Positions 9,016 to 21,000 of a DNA stretch of 24,737 nucleotides are shown here, in pieces (positions within the stretch are counted from its first letter, which is position 1; each line of letters begins with the position of its first letter). The position numbers were made by a program, and so were the translations under genes. Origin of the DNA: a virus. The DNA is taken from positions 1-24,737 of the IMG/VR virus record IMGVR_UViG_3300005605_000021. One strand, 5' to 3'. Below the pieces are notes generated by a model, which ran no database searches, was not told the DNA's origin, and worked only from the letters and a program-made list of their open reading frames with translations.

Positions 9016-12000
9016 TTAAGTATATCCTTTATACCTAAGAGGTTTTAATCTACTTATATATGATGAAGTTGAGAGTCCAACAACTCCTTGGTTAGTATAT
9101 GCAGGATATTCAACAGCTTTAGATCTAACCCTACTAATAATCTTACCCCAAGAATAGTCACCAAAATCTGGTTGAACTGTGGAACCTATCCCCACACCCT
9201 GATTGTCAGTTACACGACAATTGACTCTTTTTATATAAGTATTACCAATTCCTGGGTGAGATATTAATTCATTTGAGAAACTATCCACATAATAGATATT
9301 ATCCATATAAGAAATACCTATTCCAATAGTATTACCAGCAGTATCTAATGATGTCATTGTTGTTGCAGCAATTCCAACATTTGAACGAGAAACAACAAAT
9401 ACATCTCCAGTACTAATACCAGATATTGTTGAAGCAGATGAGACTAAGCTAATATCTCTCAAATCAGATTCTAATGGTATATGCAAATCAAACCATACTT
9501 TATTAGCACTACCAACTTTTGTTGTTCCAAAACCAACTATTTTACCATAATCTCCACTATATGTAAAGACAGTAATTGGTTCAGTACCATACTCAGGTGT
9601 TGAAATAATAACTTGTGGTATTGATGTATAATTGGTTCCAAGACCAGTTAATGTTATGGAAGTTACAACTCCAGCAGTTATTGCTGCTGTTGCTGTTGCT
9701 GTGCTTCCATATCCAACAGGATTGCCAATGATAACTGTTGGAGCAGTCTCATACCCCTTACCACCATCACTAATAACAATTGATGTTATGTTGGAAGAAA
9801 CACCAACAACAGCAGTAGCAATTGCAACAACATTATCATCTTTATTTTTTGATATTGTAACTTCATTTTGGAAAATAGTATCATCTGGATCCTCATTTAG
9901 AGGGTTGAAAAATGGTCTTACACTATCAACATATATTATTGTAGCTCCAACTCCAACAGTACTTGTTACATAAGAGAAAGAATGAATAGAAGGTTCATAT
10001 ATTTCTCTACTCTTATCAACAAAAACACCATTAATAACTCTATCTTCAGTTTGTCTAGTCCAAGTAACTGGTCTCTTCAATGTTTCGTCTTGAGTTCTTC
10101 CTGGACCAAAATATGGTTCGCTACTAACAGTATCAATTGAACTAAGTTCAAAAACATTTCTATTTTCTTCATCCAAGAAGAAACTTTGGCCAATGGTAGA
10201 ATCATTTTCAATATTTAAAATATCACCAACTTTCAAGGTTTGAAGAATCTCAATTGCTTTAACGTCAACTCCTATTCCACTTCCTTTATAGAACATAATA
10301 CCACATGTATCTCCAAATTTAGGTGCCTCACTAAATGATATTAAACTACCACCAGTAAAGGAATAACCTTCACCCGGAACTTGAAGTACACCATTAATAA
10401 AAATTATTAGAATATCTTGCAGTTTAATAAAAGATGAACTGGTATCAACAATATATGGATCATCATTTTTTCTCATCACAAATGTTTTGGTACTACCATT
10501 AAATCTCCCACTTATATTATCAATTATATCAAATTCTCCCATAGTAAATGCACTAAATGTATCATTATAAACATTATCTACTGTAAGTTGGAACTCATTA
10601 GGAGTAAACTCATCATATGATGAAGTTGTAGGTATACCAATAGTTCCTCCAACAGATACTGATATGGTATCTCCTTGCTTATAACCATAACCAAAGTTGG
10701 TAAGCTTATATTCAATAACACTAGAACCTTGCCCAACAACAATATCTACCTTTGCACCAGTACCAACACCAGAAGTATTTGGAACTATATTGGAATAGGA
10801 TAGTGGTGAATCAAAAACTACCGTAGGCACATTGGATCTTGTATATCCAATTCCAGGATTAGTAATAGCAACGCCTATAATATTACCATTACTTACTGTA
10901 GCAACTCCAACTATTTCAATATTGGGAATCCCATTACTAAAAGTTTGGACTCCAACATTAACAGTTTGAATTCCAGATCTATATCCAGATCCACTATTTC
11001 CTATACTTATTGATTCAATAGTTCCAGCAGCAGAAACAACAGAAGTAGCACCAGCAGCAACTAATGGCATATATCCATATCCTCCTGTAAAGGATGTTGA
11101 AACAATCCTACCACCTATTGGAAGAGATGTTGTATTTGGATCACTGGTAATAGAAGATGCAGTTCCACTAAAAGTAATAGTAGTAGCAGAACCTACTTCT
11201 CCAACAGTAAAGTTATTCTTAGTTCCAGTAAATCCAGGAATCTGAGCAATACCATTAACCAATATAACTCCCTCAGTAAAACTACTAGTAGTATCAATAC
11301 CAGCAACTTTTAAATTGAAATATTCCTGCTGTGCATCAAACTGATCAGAAATATCATCAAAAAGCATATTTCTAGTATAAGTTTCATCAGAACTATCAAC
11401 AGCACCAGTACGTAAGAACACTCTTCCATGGAAAGTTGATCCACTAGTAATTCCTACCCAATCTCTTTCATCAGGATTATTATAACTATGAGAAAGTGGT
11501 TGTTTTCCTACAGGTGCATCTGCAAATGATATTGTACTACCATTAATAGCATAATCACCAACCATTTTTGTAATTACAGAACCAATTCCACTAGCGTTGT
11601 GTTGAGAAAGACCTGTTCCCATCCACCCTCTATAAACACTTATATTACTACCACTAATACCATTTACACGCATAATTTCATCACCAATCTTAATCAAATC
11701 CCCACTAAAGAGAGAAGAAGCTGTACCAACTACAATTGTATTATCTGTAAAATATACTGTAGATGTAATATGTGTTGTTACAGCAGTTGATACGATAGGT
11801 GCTTGTACCATATTATCAACTGCTATCAAAGTTTTAGTATCTTTTTTCTTTGAAGTAAATGTGTGTATTCCAACTCCAAGACTTGTTATGTCTACTGCTA
11901 TTGGACTATATGCTAAAGCATCTGCTGCTGTACGTGCAAATTTTATAGTACCATTATCATACTTAATAATATGTACGCTTGATGGTAATAAATCAGTAGA

Positions 12001-15000
12001 TCCAAACCCTGTAAATGTTGTAGTACCAATACCAATAGCAGTTCCATTTGTAGGAACTGTGTAAGTAACTTCTTCACCACTAACAAAGTAATGGTTTGGA
12101 ATCTTAACTTGATCAGTTGATATATCAACTATAGTACTACTAGATCCAACAACACTTCTTGTGAATATCTCATCAGTAGCATATTTTAGTGGGAAATCTT
12201 TCTTTATTGCAACAATAGTACCTTCATAGTATCCAGCAAAAGATTGTATAGAACCATTAGTAAAGTCAATCTTTTCAGTTTGTGGTAATTCTTCATGAGT
12301 CCTAAATGCAGATGCGAAAACATTCACTTTAACTGCTGTAGATGCTATAGGGGTAAAATGTAAATCAATTGTATTAGTAACTGAATTGTAACCAGAACCA
12401 AAAGTTCCTAACCCAATTGAAGTCTCTACAATACCAAATTCTGTATCATATGTAGCATCCAATCCAGATGAAGTATCATGATCATCTACAACAACGACTT
12501 CACTAAACATAGTTTGAGTTCCAGTATGAACTTGAGCCATAAACCATGCACCATCATGATCTAATGGATATGAACAAACTGTAGTAATTCCAGGACTTCC
12601 TGATGAACCGATTACAGTAGATTGTGTTTTAAGTTGTTGATATGCGAATCCAAGAGTAGAAATTCCTGCAGTAGTAGTATTTCCAACTCCAATTGTAATA
12701 GTATTAGCATATGCAGTGGTTCCTATTCCAACACCAGAACTGGGATAAAAATCAACATTAATATTACTACCACTATAATATGCATGATATGTTCCTAACC
12801 CAGCATTATAACTACTTGAATCATCTGTATTCAATCTTCCATATTCAAGAACATTTATATCTGTACCATTGTGTGTGATATTTAATTGATTATACTCATA
12901 TTCTATTCCATAAGAATCTGCTGCTATCTGAACAATAACTTTTAGGGAAGAATGGTAACTTGAAATTCCAACAATTGTTGTAGAACCAGTGCCTACTATA
13001 GCACTACTAAATCCAACACTATTGGAGGTAATGAGAGTATCTCCAACAGAAGTGCTTCCAATACCTAATACTTCCCTATCCAAAACAAATTCAAGTACTG
13101 AAACTTGATAGTTATTATTAGAATAATTTGTTGGATAGAATCTCACTTCCCCAGTTTGTAAAGCTTTATCAACTACAACATCAAGTGATCCCAGATCACC
13201 TATTGTACCAACTGATGCATATTGATTGATAAATGCATCATCATTATCATGAATAACATCACAAATCATTAACTGACGTTCAGAAGTAAATCTAGTATCT
13301 CTAATAAATGTTATATATTTTTGAGCTCTATGATCTGTTGAGTCAAAATCATGAATTTTACTATATTTTTCTGGTCTGGGATTACTATCAAACTGATCAG
13401 CAATATTATCTATTGAAAGTACCCTATTTCCAACAGATTCAATATAATCATCAAGAATTTTACTACCAAAAGTTATTCTATTGGAATATAACTTTCCACT
13501 AACACCACCAAAACCACCATGTAAAGAATTTTCAGTTACAAGATCAAAATCATAAACAGTATGAAGACTAATATTTTGTGGAATTTCTGAAGTAACCTCA
13601 ACATCAGCATGAGTTTCTGCAGCCTGTGTGAAATTAATGCTAGTAGTACTCTCTAATTGATAATCTGAGAACCTTTTAAATCCAAGTGTATGGCTTAAAC
13701 TAGAAACAGGGATATTCCAGGTCTCATAAGGAATGTTAGATTTTAATGTATATGAGAAATTCTGATAATACCAACTATCTTGAAGTCTTTCTGAGTTTAA
13801 ATTCAGAATTCCAGTAGTTCTATCAACACCTTTCTTTATTTTAGAAACAGCGTCAAGATTCAGTAAAGATTCATATGCTGTTATAGTAAGAGCTTTACTC
13901 TGTTTCTTAGAAGAGAGACCTTTAATAATTTTACCTTTAACAAAGAAAGTATTAGAAGAAACTCTAATAATACCAGATTTGGCGTCCCAAGTATTGACCA
14001 ATCCAGTTATTTGATTTCCAGATACATCAGTTGAAGTAACTGTCTCACCCTGAGAGTATGCAGCATCATTAGTAATAACCTCAAATAATGGGAAATCCTT
14101 TACATTAATAATTCTTCCTGAGGAATTCTGAGAATCATATTCTCCTGGATAATTAGTGCCGAGAACATCAGTCATATCGTATGATACATCACCAATTCCA
14201 CCAAGATTTGGTGTAATTGCACTGACTTCGAAGAACTTATAATCATAACCTTCACAGTTATATCCAGGAGCAGTTGATCCAACTCCTACACTAAGATTCT
14301 CAACAAGAACCTTATCCCCTATAGCAAATGGGAATCCTTGAGCAACACTAAATCCATAATTTAAAGTAGCTTTTACAACTTTTGTAACTGGATCATAAGT
14401 TATTGTTGAAATTCCAACTCCATTAGAATTTTCTATGGGAACAACAGTTGGATACCTATTACCAATACCATAAGAGTTCTTAAGAATGGTTACTTGAGAA
14501 TCTCCAAATTTGTAAGTTAAATCTACATCATCAATAACAGTTTGTGTGCCTGGATCATAACATAATAATTTTGGAGGAGTAGTATAACCCTTACCAACAG
14601 ATGTTATTCCAATAGATTCAATAGAATATAATGGTTCAATTAAAATATTCTGGTTCAGAAGAACAGATGGTTTTAAAGTTTGATCCGATGGGAAATCATA
14701 TCCAATATCATTAATATTAACTCTCTGAACCTTTCCTATTGAACTACTTCCGGCAGAAACAGCAGCACCAGTACCAAGACCACTACTCACTTCTACAATC
14801 TGAGGAAGAGAATAGAAATTTCTACCCCTATTAGTAATCTCAAACTTTGTGATTTCACCAAAAGCATTTGTAGAATTTGTCTTATAAGAAATAGTTGATG
14901 TACTACTCTCATATAAAGATGCTTCTGGTTTATTGTCTATTGTATATGTAAATGTTGAATCATTGGTGGGGTATATTAAATATTTACCATTATACAAACT

Positions 15001-18000
15001 ATTTTTTACTTCAATACCATTTTGATTATAAACCTCATAATCAATAATAAGTTCTTCCTTTTCTATGGGAAGATTGCTTTCATATATTGGGGTAAATTTG
15101 TAGAAAAGTTTTCCTGGTGCTGTTGAATTGATTGATAAAGTTAAAGTTGCATCAGAATCTACACCAATCTTTCCATTTCTAGTAACTTTAAAACTATCAT
15201 CATCAGGAGCTTTATCCCACTCCTTAGTCATAAACTCATCACTGTATATCTTCATAGTAAAAGCAGAATAATCTGTTGGTCCTACAACATAAGATAAACT
15301 AGAATCTGAAAGATTAAATGTAATAGTACTATCCCTATAGACAGTTAATGGGGGATTGACTAAAGAAAGAGTTCCACCTTGAAGTGGTGCTTGGAGATTT
15401 GTAAATATTGGGGTGTTTGAAGTTGAGTCATAACGAGTACTTGATAATCTAAAGTTGTCCTCATCTACCTTATAAACATAATAAAATGTATTATCTGCCA
15501 ATCCAGTAGTAGGTGATGTTGCTGTATGAAGAACTTTATCTCCAGTTACAAATCCATGACCAGTAATCTCAATGGTATCAGTATCAACTGTTATTCCACC
15601 ACTTACAAAATTCTTAGGATCAAACACCATCCTTCTATTAAAATCATCATATTTAACCACAACTGTTCTAGTAGTTGATGGGTTTACATCAATAACAACA
15701 TCATCTCTAGCGCTAAGACCATGAGTTGATGCTGTTGATACTGTTACAATATTTCTAGAAAGATCTGCAAATATTGGAGTAAATGTATTCTTAATACTAT
15801 GATAAACACCAGTTCCTATTCCAGTAAAGTATAATACTCTAGAATCTGCATGAGCACCTAATCCTACATATTCTCCTGTGGTATTGCTAAGTCCAACTCT
15901 TGTTGTAGATAATCCAAGTAAATCATCACTTATTCTAGCAACATATAAGGTAGAGTTATCTGCCAATGTAATCGGAGTATTTGCTATAGTATTACCAGTA
16001 TATTCTCTAGCTTTGAGGCCTCCACCATTTCCAGAATCATACGTTACTTTATCACCAGTCAATAAGTTATGACTTGGAATATAAAGAGATCCATCAGGAA
16101 TATCAATAGTTACTCCAATTCCAATAGTTAATGGAGATCTTCCACTAGTAGAAGTTCCAATACCAACTGTAGTTTCTGGTTCAAAATATAATTGCCTATT
16201 TCTTCTATTAATAGATGTTGTTTTAATTCCACTATCAATAATCAATCTTCTAGGATCTTCTATAAGAGTAGTACCTACACTATGTGAAGTACCTACTGTA
16301 TTATCAACAGCTCTAAGAACTCTAATTTTTGACTCTGATTCAAGTACATTCAGCACTCTTACCCTTTCAGAACCAACTTTAAGAATATCATTTTCTTTAA
16401 TATAATCAGAATCTATATTTCCACTAACTGAAAAATGAGTAACAAATCCAGTAACAACAGCACTACCTACTGCTGTAGTTGAAGGCCCTGTAGCGATTAG
16501 ATTCAAAATATTTGAACTAATCCCAGCCATATGGAAACCTTCTAATCCAGTTGTAGTTGTAGATACTCCAGATATAAAGACAAGATCAGTATTTACAAAA
16601 TGATGAGGATCATCTACTACAACTTCCCAATCACCAGAGGCGCCTCCTGGATAAACTGAAGTATTTGGTATAGAACTTGTAGCTATACTAACACTACTCA
16701 CACCAACTCCACGAAGTTCTGATACTTTTGCAGAAACTTGAGATCCTTGAGTGCCTACTATATCAAAAACTGCCTCATCATTAACTTGATAATCATATCC
16801 ACCAGAAGAAATACCAATACTTTCTATAACTCCAGGTCTTACCGAAGTTACAGTAATAGTCTGTGATAATTTATTGGGAATATTAACATAATCATATGTA
16901 GATTCACCTTCAATCAAATTATATGCAACAGTATTTCTAGACCATGAATCAGCAACTAAATCATAATCATCTTGATTTGAATTGTATTTGAAGTTAAAAA
17001 TTTCTGGAACTGACTTATAATGCTCCCCAATAATGTATGGGAACATTGGTTTTTTATATCCAGCAAATTCAGCTGATGATGTATCTTGAGAAGTAGTTTC
17101 AAGAGTTGAAAAATATGCATAGGTTCCTTTAGGGAACTCTGGAGTTACACAAAATCTTCCATTATTTTCATCAAGAACATCTTCATCAGAAACTTTTTTA
17201 TAAACATAGTCTTCTATAAAGAATCCAGAACCAAATGTGGCTATTGGTGGTCTATTTTCTAAAGCACTAACATCTTTACTGTAACCAGACTTTATTTGCC
17301 CTATAGATCCTCCAGATCTCTTAGCATATCCATATGGACCATAAATTGGATTTCCATCATATGCCCACCCAATAATAGGAGAATGTCTGATAGAATCTAC
17401 TTCCAAACCACCACTTTGAGCAAGATCTAAAGATCCAAATACAGATTTTCCTTCAGAATCTACAGAATATAGAGATTCTCTTAATTTTCTTGGAGCATAT
17501 ATGTGCTTATATTGAAGACCATACCTATAATTCAATCCTAAAGTAACATAACCATCATCAGCATTAAATCCAACACTTTGATTGATTTTCTCAAATAAAT
17601 TCACATTCCAAGTTTGAATATTACTATTAAATACTGCATCTACGGCAAGTTCTGTAGGTATAACATTGATTAAACCATCAGCATAACCTTCACCACCTTC
17701 AATAACATTAACACGAACCAATTTACCATCTTCAAGAATGGGAACAAGTACTGCTCCAACACCAAAATCCCCTTCAATATCCAATAATGGAGCTGAGGAA
17801 TAGTTACTACCCTCATTAATAACAATAACCTGTTTTATTACACCACCAAAAGTAAGGGAAGTAATTTGAGCTCCTGATCCCTGTACTAAAGTAATATCAG
17901 GTTGTCTATCAAAATTAAGAACTTCAGAAGAACCATAACCAACACCATTTTCCGAAAGGTGTATAGATTTGACTGTTCCTTTGAAATTTGCTCTAATTTC

Positions 18001-21000
18001 TGGTGGGAATGATAATCCCCCATCATATTGCCTAACCTTTGAAGATATATCTACTTGAATTGCAGGATAGTTGAAAATATGAGTCCCAACTCCAACAGTA
18101 GTGAAGTCAATATATTGACTTCTCTGATAATGGACATCTTTGGGTACAGTGCTACCAGAAGCAACCTGAGACAATCTGAAAGCATCATCACTAGTCTTTG
18201 TTACGTAATACTCATAACCATCAGTTAGACCCCCTATAGCAGTCCCTGTAGTGGTATACTTAACAATATCACCAGACTCATAGGTGTGGTTTTTAATCTT
18301 TACAATATTTACTGAGGTGTTTATCCCAACAATAGAAGCAGTTTTCTTCTTATTTGCATATCCTGAACCAACACTATCTACTGTAATTGATTGAATTGTT
18401 GTTCTTATATTTTCTGCTTGTAAAGAATGTTCTCCAATTCCATAACCAGAAATATATACAGTATTAATACCAGCTAAACAATCATCAAATGTATTGTGAA
18501 GACGGACAGTAGAAGGTCCTACAACCGAAACATAGTATGCTGCATTAGTAGTTAATCCAGCAACATTAGTTTGGTCACTTGTAGAATAAACTACTCTCTC
18601 ATTATTTCTAAACTTATGGTAAGTTGAAAAGCCAATAGTAGAGGCATAAAAATCTACAGATATATCACTAAGACCAATTCCGGCACTATTCCCAAGAGTG
18701 TTTATCCCAGTAGAAGATGGGAAAACCGAAAAGTGCTTAAAATTCCTCATAGCAACAGAAGCCTTAGCTCCGTCACCATTACCTCCAGTTATTGTGATAA
18801 CTGGAGTTTCTTGGTAGTCATATCCCGGATCAACAATATCAACAGATTTTAAACCACCTTCAACAGTAACAAATGCCGAAGCACCAACTCCAATAGTATC
18901 TTTAATCTTTACTGGTGGTGGAAAAACTATATCATAGTTGTCTCCTTCATTAACTACATCAATACTCTCAATTTTTCCATACTTAATGAAATCGGTTGAT
19001 TTATAGTTCTCAATTTCAACACCATTAACCAACAATCCAGTAGATCCTGAAACAGTTCTATATTTAAAAATATCTTCTTTTGGTAGCGCAAATTTTCTTA
19101 GAAGTTTTTGTGTAGAAATAACATTTTTTCTTAAATCATATGATTCTATTGTCTGAGCGCCAACTGTTTTACTATCATTTCCTATAGTGAGAAACTTAGA
19201 GTTATAAATGTTAGAAACACTTCTAGAAAAAGCAATTCTAGTAGAATCTAAACGCCTTACAAAATATAATCCCTCATCAAATAAAAATGATGTTATTTCT
19301 CCAGTAGAAGCATTAATTTCTGGTGTATAATATACTGCATCACCAGTATAGAATCCATGATCTCCACTAGATATAATTTTGATTTCAGCTCCTGAAAAAG
19401 TTCCAGAAAATGTTACAGATCTCTTATTTGTTTGAATTTGATATTCAGGTAAAGACCCTGATGCTACCATTACAGGTTTTTCAAATACCTCACCACCATA
19501 ATCATTAAATCCTAGACCTATAGGTTTTTGTTTGTATATATTTTGCACATTGCAATTAAATTTTGTAACACTGGGCAATGTTCCAGAATATGAAGCTTTC
19601 TTTATAGATCTCTTAGCAGAATAAGTTAAAGTGGAATTTAAAGCACCTTGACCAAGAACCTGAACATTATAGAAATCTGAAATACTTGTAATAGTAGATT
19701 CTGATAATACAGAACTATCACTACCAGTAATTGTTAATTTATCTCCAACTCTAAAATTATGCTCTACATTAAAGGTTATCTGCCAAGTATTATTACTTCC
19801 ATCTTTCAGTTCAAATGATTTAATTTTATATTTTTGAGAAATATTATTAATCCAATTTTGAGTTTCAAAGGTTTCACTAAAATCACCCAAAGTCTGAATT
19901 CTACCTACACTACCCTCAAAAACTTGTTGGGTTTGGTCTTTTAGACTGCTACTACTCAATACTGAGCATATTCTAACCTCAATATTCTCTCCAGTCAGAT
20001 TAGAAGCACCATAAGCAACTGTATTAATACCAATTGTAGATTTATCATCTATTATACCAACAATACCAGAACATCCATAAAATTCTGTTAAGGTTTTATC
20101 AGTATATTCAATTGTACCTACAGTTTCATCATTATAAGTTACTCTCAGTTCTCCAGCAGTACCAAATCCAACAGTAGAATCAACTGTTAATGTAGTAGCA
20201 CCTGAAGATACTGATCCAATTAACTTGGTTTTAGGATGAACTACAAAAGTACCATAAGTTGAACCACGAACACCAATATCCCTGTTATAACCAGCATCAA
20301 CACTAAGTCTATAATATGTTATCCCAATTCCAGCAGAAACTTCTTCTACTGATGTAATGGGAGCATATGCTCTATCAATAATACTACCATAAGATGGTTC
20401 AAATAAAGTAGCCAGCTCCAATTCCTTTGGATTACCTGTAATAGGCTCAACTACAAGGTCATCAGTGATAACATTATAAGCATCAGATGGTCTAAAAGTA
20501 AATTCTCCTGGTCTTGATACTTCTACTTCAGTATCATATAATGCCTTAAACAGGATTTTAAAACCTTTATCTGTTCCTCTACTATTATAGAAATCTTTTG
20601 ACTGTTTAATAAAAATATTTTCATTTAAAGTAGAACTAAAGTCCTTACCAGACAATCCGGGCAAAAGTTGCTTTTTAGTTTTCTTTAAAAACTCATTGAG
20701 GAAAAGAGAACTCAAATTATCAATCTTAGTCCCACATGTATGCTCCTCTGAGGTGGTTGAATTGAATACTACCTGCTCTGGGTCATTCTCTGCAGTATAT
20801 GAACTGATGCCCACAAAACCCCTAACACATCCAGTAAATGATGTTGAAGAAGTTCCTGTATAAGTAATAATTTCATCATCAATTTTCAATAAACCGTAAG
20901 ATTTTGGAAATCCATCAGTACCAGCTGGATAAGTATCAGTATCTACTAAAATTGTACTATCAGTAAAAGAAATATCAGTTTTTAATCCAACATTATTAAT

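Noticed and set aside
9632-9973. Plus-strand ORF of 113 codons, and other plus-strand ORFs inside the giant genes
   Set aside because: They lie antisense to long coding frames and have no family resemblance or ribosome sites. They are explained by the repetitive codon pattern of the opposite strand.
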